This document shows positions 33,390 through 44,555 of a DNA stretch of 64,000 bases, in pieces. Each line of letters opens with the position of its first letter. Position 1 is the first letter of the stretch. A program made the position numbers and the translations under genes. Origin of the DNA: Ramazzottius varieornatus (lineage: Eukaryota > Tardigrada > Eutardigrada > Parachela > Ramazzottiidae); assembly GCA_001949185.1 (NCBI GenBank), contig BDGG01000002.1, forward strand, positions 8,603,990 through 8,667,989, read 5' to 3'. Under the pieces are notes generated by a model. That model worked only from the letters and a program-made list of their open reading frames with translations. It was not told where the DNA came from and ran no database searches.

Positions 33390-34424
33390 ATGTTGCTCAA
33401 CGATTCGGTCAATCAGCCCATCAACCGTACACTCAACTCATCCAGTCAGACGTTTTCGACCGTTGGTCTAGTCTGGTCTTCCACGTCTTATCTGTCGGTG
33501 TGTATTCTGACAACCGCACTGCTCACGAACTGCAGTGTAATCCTTCTCTTCATCAAGAACCCCACCCTTCGTTCACCGTTTGCTGTCTACATCATCAACC
33601 TGTTCGTAGCTAATCTATTCCAGCTAACCCTCCATTACCCCCTGGAAATACTTCACGAGCTGTACGCCAGGTGGTGGATGGGTCGTACGGTCTGCACACT
33701 GTTCCTCTACAGCACATGGGTGATCCAAGCGGCCATGTGTAATGCCCATGCATTGATCGCCCTCAACCGACTTTGGGCCATCACCTTTCCCCACTCTTAT
33801 CGACACCGACATTCGAAGCGTCTAGCTATCGGGCTATGTGTTAGCGTCTGGTTGTACCTGCATGCTTGTCTTCTTCCGGGACTTATAATCAACACTCGGT
33901 ATTACGAAGAATCGCTAGAAACCAGTGTATGCGAAGTGAAGACGGCAAAGCAGAAGACTTGGTCGTGCATTGTCCAGGCAATTGCTTATGACCTACCAAC
34001 GTTGGTCGTATTTTCGGTATACTCAACCGTATGTATTTGGCTGTGTCTAAGAAGGAAAGCACGACAAGTCAAGCACGAAACCGTATCGAAGAACATCAGG
34101 CAAATGGCTAGCCATATGGACGTCTCACAGGTGCCACATCACAGTCCGGGCATGGCCAGCGGCAGAGATAAAGGGCGTGGCAAAGGAACGTCCAGCCACG
34201 GGTTTCTCATACTGACGCTGATGACCTTCTGTGTGCTGTCATGTTATACTCCGCTACAGCTGGCCTATACCGTGGGTATCTACTTTGAGACAGCTATACC
34301 TGGCCTGTACAGACCGGCAGCGGTCTTGTACGAACTCATCACGGTTATCGACCCGATACTTTTCGTCCTTGCCCTCTCTGACCTTCGAAAGGCGTTCCGC
34401 AGAACTTACTTACATTGCCGCTAG
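33390..34424 (+). CDS. 7TM receptor E (class A GPCR-like), intronless
   Basis: 344 aa from the ATG of MLLNDSVNQ. The N-terminus carries NDS, NRT and NSS glycosylation sites. TM1 is about VCILTTALLTNCSVILLF and TM2 YIINLFVANLFQLTLHYPL. There are cysteines before TM3 (TVCTLFLYS) and in ECL2 (SVCEVKT). The TM3 end is ALNRLWAITFPHSY, so NRL stands for DRY. TM4 has WLYLHACLLPGL. The long basic third loop is KARQVKHETVSKNIRQMA. TM6 is LTLMTFCVLSCYTPLQL, with CYTP for CWxP. TM7 is VIDPILFVLALSDLRKAF, with DPILF for NPxxY. This suits a divergent peptide or amine-type receptor. It is closest in the window to receptor F. Confidence 0.8.
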   Translation: MLLNDSVNQPINRTLNSSSQTFSTVGLVWSSTSYLSVCILTTALLTNCSVILLFIKNPTLRSPFAVYIINLFVANLFQLTLHYPLEILHELYARWWMGRTVCTLFLYSTWVIQAAMCNAHALIALNRLWAITFPHSYRHRHSKRLAIGLCVSVWLYLHACLLPGLIINTRYYEESLETSVCEVKTAKQKTWSCIVQAIAYDLPTLVVFSVYSTVCIWLCLRRKARQVKHETVSKNIRQMASHMDVSQVPHHSPGMASGRDKGRGKGTSSHGFLILTLMTFCVLSCYTPLQLAYTVGIYFETAIPGLYRPAAVLYELITVIDPILFVLALSDLRKAFRRTYLHCR

Positions 34425-34870
34425 TCAGCCCCACTCGTTTCGTCAATTTGACGTGAGTTCCCTTCCATCACGTAGGATCTTTCTCGCTTATTTCGAGATT
34501 TTTTGTGATTTTTCTCAGCATGGGGATGTCAGTGCAGAATTATCCGCAGGTACGGAAACGTATCATCTGCTACGCATTGTGATTTTCTGACTTGATCAGT
34601 TGATTTCGCTGAGTTGCCGACTTCAGAAAAAATCCCGATTCATTTGCGAGACGTGCGTTCTCATGCAATGAAGTGACGCTGCTTGGTGCTGTCCCAATTT
34701 CGAGGTCGATGGGTTTTTCAACTGAACTATTGGCTCTTGAAGTTCCGCCCATCCAACTTAGCCGGTTGAATTAATTGATATTTGCCGCATTGGAGCAACC
34801 ATCAACCAAGATCATATTTCGTGCGTGAGATTTGTGAGTGGAAAACTTTAGAGCAGGAATCAAGAACTCG
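34425..34870. other. Intergenic, no gene recognised
   Basis: Short frames only, between receptor E and the receptor fragment. Confidence 0.4.
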
Positions 34871-34879
34871 ACAGGGCTG

Positions 34880-35116
34880 GTTGGTGTCATGTTCTGCTGA
34901 ACTCCCATCATGGTCTACTTCACCATGGTCCTTGCGGACCCCAGTTCTGACAATTACCTGCAATTTATCTTCGGCTCATTGTTGTATTCCCTGAACTCTT
35001 TACCTGACCCTTTATTTTTTTTCTATGGCCATCGCTCCCTTACGCGCCACTGTTTACAAAATGTTGACCTGTCTAATGCCGAGGTCACTATGGAGCGGCT
35101 CTTGGCTTACGGCTAG
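34880..35116 (+). pseudogene. Fragment of a receptor F-like gene (TM6-TM7)
   Basis: VYFTMVLADPSSDNYLQFIF, then GSLLYSLNSLPDPLFF match receptor F (VYFTIVIVDPNYDSYPHFII, then GSLLYFSNSFLDPIFF). The DNA just upstream reads TGCTGAACTCCCATCATGGT where F has TGCTGGACTCCTATCATGGT, so the TM6 tryptophan codon is TGA. No TM1-TM5 part is nearby. A dead partial duplicate. Confidence 0.7.
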
Positions 35117-35524
35117 TGTATGCTTGCCACAGTTTTGCTGCCTTGTTTTTTCAGCATTCCCGGTTCGCTCTCAGACACAGCGTTAACCTTGGTACGCGTT
35201 GTATGTACATGGAAAGGATGGTGTTCGAAAGGGGAATGCGAGGATCCCACAGTATGGGTTAAATTGTAGAAAGAATGATAGGACAATAGGTGACTGTCGG
35301 AGAAGCCGATCAGGTTCATGCGAGGGTTGATCACGTGCGTCTGAAGTCTCGCTAGAGGAATGGAAAATAAGGAAGTGGCTGAACAGTTATCCGCAATAAA
35401 AGCACTTTATTACGTACTACTATCACCTTATTATTACTTTATCGAGGCACTTTTTGGGCACCGGTGCCTGATAAGCGGACATCGCTTCGTGACTGCTGTG
35501 ACTTGTAAGCAGGTCCACTGGCCG

Positions 35525-35815
35525 TAAGAAAGATTTTCACGCGCGAAAACATGTCACTCTCACCGGCCTAAAATTTCTGCACAAACATTCGCTGATAATG
35601 TTAAACTGCGCAAGTAATTACATATCTTCCATCGACTACTATACCACAGCAGTGCTAGATGATAATAGGCTTCGATTTTACTGAAACCGTCCACGTTACG
35701 GTACAAATCTTCAGGCTTCATGGTACCGATGACACCGCGACCAGGACAGCAAACCGAAGGGTCACGGTAAACCTCCGCGCAGTCCAATTAGACATCAACT
35801 TGGTCGATATCAGTT
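35525..35815 (-). repeat. maT-associated flanking repeat with a conserved reading frame, copy 2
   Basis: Inverted copy of 5805-6095, alike through MDCAEVYRDPSVCCPGR and KPEDLYRNVDGFSK and on past the frame into GTGCAGAAATTTTAGGCCGG. It lies upstream of the second maT-like transposase, divergent from it, as copy 1 does. A family B MITE separates the two here. Confidence 0.55.
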
Positions 35816-35835
35816 GACACAGTATGGTTTACGTA

Positions 35836-35982
35836 CACGCATGATAGGAAATTATGGGATTGGCGGAAAGGACGGCAAAATGGAAATTCGGCCGTAGAAA
35901 AGTGTCGATAAGTGTATTACTGTGAATCGGTCGCGTACGCACGTAGCGAAAAGGCCTGTCTTATAATTTTCCATCGTGCGTG
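35836..35982. mobile_element. MITE family B, copy 2
   Basis: A 147-bp element between TA dinucleotides (35834-35835, 35983-35984). Ends: CACGCATGATAGGAAATTAT and the inverted CACGCACGATGGAAAATTAT. The interior GGAAAGGACGGCAAAATGGA is shared with the copies at 20927 and 54409. Confidence 0.75.
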
Positions 35983-36312
35983 TAGCAAAATTAAATTGTC
36001 GCAACATGATCGAGACAAGCGAAGCGACCTCATCGAATGTCACCGTAACATGAGCAAATATGAACCCCTGGTTCTTTTGTGGCTAACCGGACAGATTTCC
36101 AGTCAGGCACCCTGTGCAGGCACTAGCAAACGTCGGAAGTACCAGAAAACCGAAGCTTCGGTTTCCAACATGTCCTACAGCTCTCGTTTTACACAAAGAC
36201 ATGTGGACGCAATCACACGGCGATGCAGTTGGCGTTGGACTGTAGAAGGGCTGTTTCGCCACTCAATTGTCTAAATTGTCCATTTGTCTCAATTGTCTTG
36301 CCCGAACTTAGA

Positions 36313-37140
36313 GACGTCATCCTGTCAGATTTTTTAAAAAGGACAGGATAGCAACAAAACAAGAAATCAGGACACGACAGGACACGACAGGACACGACAG
36401 GACACGACAGGACAGAAACAGGGAACCCAAAAAAAAAGTTTTTCGAAAAAACCTCTTCATAAAATCATGAAGCAGTTACTCTGTTCAGAAAGCAGGAATA
36501 GTTTCGTGCCCCATGACGAACAATTTCTATTCCGTGGATTCTTACTGTTTTTTCATTAGAAAAGAAACATGGATTACTGGGGAGAAAGTTACGATACAAA
36601 ACTCAGTTTGCCAGTGCGAGGGAAAGGTTGTAAAGTAAGCCGACGCATGCCGGGTTGGCAAAGTTAGCCGTCCAAGTTCGTCTGTTCTTTCCTACTTGAT
36701 CCCAAACGTTTATGGATAGGTCGATAGATAAATTGATGGCTGTTGGATGGGATTAGGCACGGTCAACGTGAGGATTCAGAGAATCCTAGAGATCCGCGAT
36801 TAAGCAAACATTAAATCCCATGTTAAAAAGCCAAGACAGACAATCAAATAGTCAATCAAGCGATAGACGCTTCAGCCGTGGCTAACGTTACAAACCCGGT
36901 ATGGGGTGGCTAAATTTACAACCTTTACCTCGTGAATATGTTTTGAGTGAAAGCTACGAAATCATCTCAGCTACGATAGTCTAGCTCACATCAGTATGCA
37001 TTACTGTCCTTGAAATAAATATTCCTGAAAGTCAATTTGCTACCTGTTTCCTGTTTTCCTGTCCTGTCGGGGTCGACCAGATAGGACAGGAACAGGGCAG
37101 GACGCACGAAAAGAGAAAGACAAGATGACAGGTTGACATC
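36313..37140. mobile_element. Nonautonomous DNA element inserted in maT copy 2
   Basis: The ends are imperfect inverted repeats: GACGTCATCCTGTCAGATTT on the left and, reversed from the right, GATGTCAACCTGTCATCTTG. AGGACA/TGTCCT motifs cluster near both ends, as subterminal repeats often do in hAT-like elements. No transposase frame is seen. No clear target duplication was found, so the class is open. Confidence 0.5.
36371..36410 (+). repeat. Tandem repeat, 10-bp unit GACACGACAG x4
   Basis: Four exact copies in the left subterminal part of the element at 36313-37140, with partial copies on both sides. Confidence 0.9.
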
Positions 37141-37220
37141 CCTACCGGAACTTCCTGAAGAACTCATCAGTGCACTGTTACCGCAATATACCGTTCTGAG
37201 TTCACTAGCGCTAAAGCCTA

Positions 37221-37541
37221 TTCGTTCCCGGAACATTCTACCATTGCAATTATTGAGTTACGAGCAGCGAAGCTGCAGTTTCTATTAGTTAGCACACGCT
37301 GGGCGATCCAGCTTGATTTTTATGGTTGTAAATGCCGAGCAGATTTGGGCGGCCCTACTCTAGACTTCCGATTCTTAACTGGAGTCGCGGTTTACTAATG
37401 TCCGGTCGGATGTATTGTACATTGCCAGTTTAGACGAGCCCTGCTTCCATCACTTCACTAAGACGTACCCCGTACATTCGCACTGCCGCTCGAAAGCGTC
37501 ACGGAGCTCATTTTTTAGCTAGAAATCTGTTCTTTGCCAAA
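37221..37541. other. Upstream region of receptor F
   Basis: No gene seen. It contains the presumed promoter and 5' UTR of receptor F; no motif assigned. Confidence 0.4.
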
Positions 37542-38986
37542 ATGAATTTCACTTGTGATCCGATTTTGCCAATGTTTAATGGTTCAACCAACTTACCCAA
37601 CAAGTCGAGCGACCATTTGTCTGTCTACAGCAGAATTTACGACAGTTTCAACGACGCGGTGCCGTACGCCATGTCCATCTTGTGCGTCGCCATTAGCTGC
37701 TCGAACGCTTTGGTATTATCGGCCTTCGTCATCAACAAGCAGCTGCGAACTCCTTTCAGCGTGTACCTTATCAACCTCCTCGTCTCCGACCTTGCCCAGA
37801 GCCTACTGGACCTGCCCTTCACGACCATGGGCGGCTTTCTGCCAGTCTGGCCTTTGGGCCGAAAGGCTTGTAACTTTAGCCTGTATGGCAAGTGGGTGTA
37901 TTCGGCTGTCGTTCGTAATACGCATTCCCTGATTAGTTTTAACCGTGTCTGGGCCTTGTTCTTTCCCATTCACTACAAGCAAAACCATACAAATGCGACT
38001 GCGATTTGGCTCTGTGTGGCAACTTGGGTCTACGTCCACATTTGGCTGCTGCCAGGTTTAATTCCCGATGACTTGTACTATCGACTGGACGACGGCTCCT
38101 GTCAGGTCAATACAACCGCCAACCCAACATGGGCGTTACCGACACAGATTGTCTTGTACAATTCTTCCGTCTTCGTCGTCGCCATTACATATCCGGCCAT
38201 CTGGTGGAAGGTAGGTGTACGAGCCAGGATGAAGACGGAATTTATGCATGTTAGACGTGACCGCTCCGGTCTTTCCCGTGCTTGTTGGCGTGGTGGCGAC
38301 CATTCCTGTTCTAAACACACCGTCTGTCCCAGAACTTGAACACTATTTCCGTGAATAAGAGTTACGTGACTATAAGTTTGGGTACTGTCGAACAATCTAC
38401 TCTTATCCAGCAGACGTCTCGATAGGTTCACCAGCGCAGGAAAACTATGCCCGTCTCAGATCACCGACAGATGGCGCCACGTCGCCGACACACCCCAAGC
38501 ACTGCAACCATGACATTTGGGGCTGGACCGACATCATACCTACCTACTGGAGCTCCGTCCAACTTGCAGCCGTCAACAGGAAAGACTGACACGGCAGCTG
38601 CCGATGGTGTAGCAGACCGTAATGCCCAAGGAATCGTCGAGGTAGCGCATAGATTGTCAGCAAACAGCAACGCGGTTACGGCAGCCCAACGTCGTTCCCT
38701 TCACCGTCGGCGTGTCACAGGTAACCGGTCGGAGAGCTTTGCCGTATTGACCTACCTGGTTTTCGGTGTTGTATTTTGCTGGACTCCTATCATGGTCTAC
38801 TTCACTATTGTCATCGTGGACCCCAATTACGACAGTTACCCGCATTTTATCATCGGTTCATTGTTGTATTTTTCAAACTCGTTTCTCGATCCAATATTTT
38901 TCACCTTAGCCGTTACTCCTTTGAGAGCCACAGTCCATCGGATCGTGCATCGTATCGTACCGGCATCTCTAAGGCGCTGCTGCTAG
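37542..38986 (+). CDS. 7TM receptor F (class A GPCR-like), two exons
   Basis: Exons 37542-38210 and 38435-38986 give 406 aa; the intron (GTAGGT...CCAG) lies just after TM5. The N-terminus MNFTCDPILPMFNGST has N-glycosylation sites. TM1-TM2 hold AMSILCVAISCSNALVLS and VYLINLLVSDLAQSLLDL. The TM3 end is SFNRVWALFFPIHY, with NRV for DRY. ECL2 has a cysteine (DGSCQVN). The long third loop is Ser/Thr/Arg-rich. TM6 is VLTYLVFGVVFCWTPIMV, keeping CWTP. TM7 is LYFSNSFLDPIFFTLAV, with DPIFF for NPxxY. Reading through the donor gives an unrelated C-terminus of 42 residues, so the splice is preferred. A decayed partial relative lies at 34880-35116. Confidence 0.82.
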
Positions 38987-39344
38987 TAATGACCGACTGT
39001 TGATGGTCAACTTCTTGGCTACTGTCCCTATCTCCCACGAGTTTTGTCGAAGACGCCGCTTTGGAGATTCCTCCTCATCTTAGTTCTATTCTCTCTGAAA
39101 ACGTATCGAGCTTTCATGTCCGCGACTTAATTTGACGTTGCTGACCTCTGTCATGTCGCGAAAGCCGAGGGCAATTTCGCCCAGCCAAAGGGATGGCCTG
39201 TGTTGACTTATTTTGGCAGGAGACAAATGTTGTATCATGGCATTTTATTGAAACTTGCCATCTGATGTCCTAGAAAATGCCTTACAGATCTAGTGGTGTA
39301 ATACTGAGCATTCAGAAACGCGGTAGATAACAGGACCAAGATGT
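38987..39344. other. Intergenic, no gene recognised
   Basis: Between receptor F and the histone H3 remnant. Short frames only. Confidence 0.4.
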
Positions 39345-39582
<238 letters not shown>

Positions 39583-40250
39583 CTGCAACGAAAGAACGGT
39601 CGTCCCAAACAAGTTTGATGAAAGTTGGATGATTACTTGGCAAGAGGAACAAAGTCTGCATGATATCCAAGTTTCATCATCTAGCGGCTCCAGCGGTTCA
39701 CTTCGCAGCGTTAGTCCGCTGCTTCACACCACTCCTCGTACATAAATATATTTTGAACACAGTGGGATAACATACCTTTAAAGTTTTCTCGGTGTTGGAA
39801 GGACGTTCCGAAGAAGGAAAACAAAACGTCAGTTCGGAAGAGGTCTGTGGAGATCAGTGGAATTTAGAATTAGTTGAAAATCAAATCAACAATCAAACAG
39901 AACTTCATTTGTTCACGCGACTGGGCACCATAAAAAACCGCTCTTGTCCACAAATTGATTGAGCGACAGTCAATCAACAAATTGACGGCAAGGACATTTC
40001 AACATAGCGTGGCGGCGGTTAGCAGGTTTGTGGAATGGTGTGATGCCGTTGCGTGTCCGCATTGCACGTTCTGGTGTTTCGCAATTCAAAAATATAAATG
40101 CAGTAATGTGTTCCAACGATGGATTTCCAATGAAATGAAAACGTGAACGGCCGGAAGTACTGACGTCAGCGAGTTACCGGCCTGCTACTATGCTTGATTT
40201 CCCTCCTTGATTGACGAGGAGCAGCTCCAAAGGTTAGAAAGAGTGACGAT
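39583..40250. other. Intergenic, no gene recognised
   Basis: This would hold the 5' UTR intron and promoter of the H3-like gene. Short frames only. Confidence 0.4.
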
Positions 40251-40624
40251 CAGCTCAAAAAGACATGGTCAAAAGTGGATGTTCGTGTATCCATAAAAAC
40301 ACATCTCGAAACAAGACGAACACCAGGTCGCATCCAGAGAAGTCAAATGAAATGTCAGCCTGTACCCCCGAAGTAATGGCCAATAGACCATGGAGAACCC
40401 AATGTGAGCCCACTAGAAAGCGTACTGTGTAAGCCACAACCTGGGACAAAACCCTTCAGCGGGACAGCAGAAACTGCGGATCAACCGCATACCAAGAGAA
40501 TTCGAACAAGGAGGAACACATAGAATGACATGTTTTGTGTAACAAAAAACGTCCAACAGGACCACAGGATCACGAACTGAACACCAGAAACAAGACATTC
40601 TAACACGGATAAGCTATATGAGAA

Positions 40625-42365
40625 AGCTACGCTCCATTCTCCGCAGAAGCCAACCGTTACCGAGTGCGCTTTGATTTGAGGCTGGCGAAGAGGTCGCTCC
40701 ATCACCGTGAGAAACCAGAGACCGGAAAGAATGACTTGAACTTGAGGGAGAAGATCCAAAAGACGCGTACTGACGACTGAGAGGCAGGTGCGAAGAGCGA
40801 AGACCGTCGGACCGTAACTGCTGTTCGAAGTAGAAAGCTGGTCCGAGAAGGACGAAATCTTGTGCAACTAAATCAAGAAAGAAAACAGTCTAGAGAAAAC
40901 AAAATTCAAAAAAAGCCGTGTAGCAATCTTACCCCGTGGGAAGAAAGGCTGTCGTCTCGCCACTTCTTGAAATCTTCCATCAGCGTACTGCTCGACATGG
41001 AAGTCTTGAACAATACATGAGACTAGCGAAAAAGCTTTGGCTTCCTCCAAGCTTCAGGCTAGTGTTCGGTGTGCTCCTCGTGGTCGAAAGAGGCTGCCGG
41101 AAGAACTCTCTCGACACTTCCGGTTGCGTTCTCGGTTAACTTCCTGCGTTGGAAGGAAACTCCTGACCAGACTTGTTGTGTTTGCCGTTCCCGTTCTCTA
41201 TCGAAGAAAAGAAGCCCTGAGGGTTATTCTGCGGGGAAAACTTCGGTGAGAAACTGGAGGTAGATGGATACTATCTGGAAAATAAGAGGTGAGAAGCTGA
41301 AGCGTTGGCGGAGAGCTGACTTCCGCTTTGAGACCGGCGACGAAGTCCAATCGTCCTTTCGGGCCGTTCAGTCTATCTGGATCACCGGAACGCTGAATGG
41401 CGATGAGGAGTTCCTGGACACTTTGTGGAAAGGACCGGTTGGTCTGCAACTGTAAAGCAGGAAGAATGCCCTTAACTTTGACCAAAGGCAAAATGAGCTG
41501 GGTGCTCGGCAAACAAGCTTGACTAGATGGCGCATTTCGTCGGTGTTTTTGGCTAGAACCATGCGCCAGTTGATGAATCGATTCTGTTTAGTTCGTTTGC
41601 CGAGCTCCCGAATCCTCGGAAAACTGCGCTCATCCTCAATGACATTTTGCTCGGACGGACCAATGAGTGATAAACATTAGTTGATGGCGTACATTGTCAA
41701 TGATGGATTGCGTGGACGACGGATGCTGCTGATCGCCATACAACAGCACACTCCATTGTTCCGCCGCAATTCTCAGGCCGGCTTCCTGGGAAATCTGGAT
41801 AATTTGCGATAATCATACGTTCTAAATTCGTCCCTCAGTTCCATTAAGGACGAGTCGCCGTCCCGTTTCGACACTTCGAATCAGGAAGCACGGTATAACA
41901 GCTGTGCGACGTGACCCACGCTGGTCTTGGATGCTTGGGCGTGATGTGGCTTCAACTTCTGTATGATAAAGATCGCGAATACTTTCCGCCTCAAAGCTGT
42001 ATTGGTTTCCAGAGCGAGGAGGAAAAGCTTGAGAACTTCTTCGAGCATGGCTGGACCGAGGAACTGGCAACCGCGAGCGCGAACTGCCGTCCACAGATGA
42101 GTAGTGAGCTGCTGCGTGTTTTGGTGGTGAAGGATCAACTCCATCACGATCCGTTCACATATTGACCTGCAAAATTTAACACTAATGCAACATGAAATTT
42201 ATTTCTCCCTTGCAGTACTCATACTGCCCATGAGACCCTGCAGGGAACGCTTGGGGAATCCGAAAATAATCCAAGATTATTGTTCCGTACCTCGAAGCCT
42301 TGACTGCCTTCGTTCGACCATCTTCCACGAAAAACTGGCACTGAAACGACGTCAGTAACTTCCTT
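40625..42365 (-). pseudogene. Roquin (RC3H)-like gene remnant, ROQ/HEPN region
   Basis: Read on the minus strand: RRKLLTSFQCQFFVEDGRT, a donor at KASR and, after an intron, [98 protein letters not shown], then QSVQELLIAIQRSGDPDRLN. This is the ROQ plus flanking HEPN region of Roquin, which binds stem-loops in mRNA 3' UTRs and triggers decay. A frameshift and small deletion after RTYD (near 41815) break it, and no RING finger is found upstream. Further 3' exons (Ser-rich, about 40625-41000) may belong to it but are uncertain. The ROQ identity is strong. Confidence 0.75.
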
Positions 42366-43098
42366 CGTGTGGATTTATTGATTACCGTAAAAAAATGGAG
42401 TCGAATAATCCACGAAAACCAGGCATTCACAAAAACGTCAAGTACAGAAAATTTAAAATTGTCGCGCGTGTCGTCATAACAACCAGGGCAAAAGCTCCCA
42501 GCAATCTGACACAATGCGCGACTCAAACGGGAATTTTGTTGTACCCGACCAAGCGACGATTGTCTGCGCCAGACGCTCAGCCATTCCCGCAGCAAACATA
42601 TGATCCTTCTGCCGCTCATCGTCGTCGAAGATCATCCCCGACATCATCGAGCGGTGTTGAAGTGCCACAAGGTGCCGCAAGTCTAGTTGAAGGAGCTCGA
42701 GCATCGGATGGTTCAGATGCAGAAATGCCACGATGATTTGTCTCTCATTTTATCCAAGCGTACTGCCGATCTTACAAATCAATGTATGTGGCAATCAACC
42801 TACACACATGAGACAAACCGAAAGAATATTCAAAAGGAACAAAGTGTTCGCTATCAGGAACAGATTGAGCTGTTCCGATCGACCAACACACCCAAACTTA
42901 CATAGAAACAATCAACGTGCACACGTTATTGGTTGTGACGTAAAATATTCAGCATGACCGCACTGATCACATCAAGCTATTAGCTCGACAGTTGCGAGCC
43001 ATTTTGTACATTTCTTTCGAACCTTGGATTCTGTCATCCCGTAAATATCATACAACGTTCTTTGTTCCTCTTTGCAGGGGCCTCGATTTTGGAAGAAG
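42366..43098. other. No gene recognised
   Basis: Upstream of the Roquin remnant. A Roquin RING domain (C3HC4 pattern) was sought in the minus frames here and not found. The minus frame 42474-42731 is hydrophilic but unassigned. Confidence 0.4.
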
Positions 43099-43731
43099 AT
43101 GGGTGGTGCGAGGAAGAAAGCTCGTAAGGAAAATGCGGATGAAGTCTTCAAGAATGCTGCCCCGAAGGGCGAGAAAGCAGCCAGCAAAGCGGATATCAGG
43201 GGCAAGAACACATCCGCATCTGAGGACGCCTCGACAAAAACCGAGACAGACGGTCCAGCTGAAGACAAGTCCGGTCCAGCTAAAGACAAGTACGGTTAAA
43301 GTGCCCTGATGCTGGCGAGAAAAGGAGGAAACATGGCCGACTTGACCAAAGTAAAAGACTCGACAGCCATCTTGGCCGGCAGACCCGTCTGGATTCGTGG
43401 ACATCTTCAGTCCAGCCGAGCTGAAGGAAAGCAGTGCCTCTTCGTTCTACGACAACAACAGTACACGGTGCAAGCCCTGGTGGCTGTCGGAGACCAGGTG
43501 TCGAAGATGGTTCACTTCGCTGTGGTGATCACGGTAGTCTTCAATCTACTCGCTTGGCGTGGTCAGGAAAGTTGACAGCCTCAGCGATACGTGTTCCCAA
43601 CAAGACGTCCAGCTTGTCATCCAAAAAGTCTTCCTTGTTGCCCCACCAGAGCCACACATCCCCACATTGGCTGCGAAAGCCTACCGTCTGCAGGAACGCA
43701 GTGTGACTGCAAGTTAGTGTTTTGTTTTGTG
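43099..43731 (+). pseudogene. Cytosolic aspartyl-tRNA synthetase (AspRS), N-terminal remnant
   Basis: The lysine-rich N-terminal extension (GGARKKARKENADE ... GPAKDKYG) follows a TTTGCAG acceptor. It is interrupted by TAA at 43297-43299 where AspRS continues YG(I)SxM. The frame then goes on [15 protein letters not shown] and into the anticodon-binding OB fold: [37 protein letters not shown]. After a frameshift near 43525 comes [19 protein letters not shown] and QKVFLVAPPEPHIP, then TAG. The catalytic class II domain is absent. Cytosolic AspRS charges tRNA-Asp within the multi-synthetase complex; this copy cannot. Confidence 0.78.
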
Positions 43732-43835
43732 AAACAATCAATCGAACGAAAGCCTGTCCATTTCTCAACTCGTGAAACTTGGATTTCTCTGTTACCATTG
43801 TCGTCAATACCTAATCAGTTTCCAATTTTTCACAG

Positions 43836-44465
43836 GTTCGAATAATCCTCGTAGAGTGCAACTACCCACCCTGCCAACCGATGCTCCCGTCTTCTCTCCT
43901 CCTCCAGCATCACGGTTTGGGGGCCACTTGCCGACGACGTATGTGATGTCTGGAAGGGAAGGTTTGGCGTTCGTCGAAGTGGAAGATCCCGAAGGTTAGC
44001 ATCTTATCTTTTAACACAATAGATGATAGATGGGTCATTGGGTGCTTTGCAGATTACACCTTCGAACACATCATCTATGTGAAGAATAGCTTCGATCTAA
44101 AGATGAAAAGCCTCGGTCCAGATGGAAAGCCCACTTCCCATGGCTTCGTTGTCCAACAACTGGACCAGGCGTACGTCGCTCCAAAGAATCTAGCGAAGAA
44201 TGAAGCAGCACCTTTGACAGAAGTTTGCCACGGAGAACTTTTGCAAACAGCGCGACAACTTGCTGAGTTACACGAGACCAATAATTTTCAGTCCCTTTCT
44301 ATGTTCTGCAAAAGCGATTCTGCTGAGCATTGGCTAGCTGGTATATCTGGTCTTCTGAGAGTGGCACCGTATCACAATGCTAGAAAGCGAAACTTATTCT
44401 TTTCATCTCTAGCTTTTATTCTTGGCTGTACTAAACAGACACTGTATGTTAAGCTGTGTAAATAG
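43836..44465 (+). CDS. Unrecognised two-exon reading frame
   Basis: Exon 1 starts after a TTTTTCACAG acceptor at 43836 (SNNPRRVQLPTLPTDAPV ... LPTTYVMSGREGLAFVEV) and ends at about 43993 before GTTAGC. Exon 2 begins near 44054 after TTTGCAG (YTFEHIIYVKNSFDLKMK, SHGFVVQQLDQAYVAPKN) and ends at 44465. The join is in phase. I do not recognise a domain. It directly follows the AspRS remnant and has no start codon exon, so it may be part of a transposon or another broken gene. Confidence 0.35.
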
Positions 44466-44555
44466 CCTTTTTATTGCTTCACATGGCTCTAGTAAGCCGA
44501 AGATTTAAGATCACGGGAGCAACAAAAAAAGTCTGGGTTTGTGCATGGACCAGCA

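Larger units (their letters stand above)
36110..37220 (+). mobile_element. maT-like transposase 5' region, decayed copy 2, interrupted
   Basis: The left part (36140-36282) begins ACCAGAAAACCGAAGCTTCG as in copy 1, and the right part (37141-37216) reads TVTAIYRSEFTSAK, matching TVNAIYRSGFTGVK of copy 1. Between them sits an 828-bp insertion (36313-37140). The catalytic half of the transposase is absent. Confidence 0.6.

Noticed and set aside
36371-36410. Short regular repeats as a CRISPR array
   Set aside because: A 10-bp tandem unit without spacers, in a eukaryotic transposon. No cas genes.
40481-40867. Hydrophobic minus-strand frame as a membrane protein
   Set aside because: It overlaps a Ser-rich frame that better fits the 3' part of the Roquin remnant. 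No start context or paralogue. Left unassigned.
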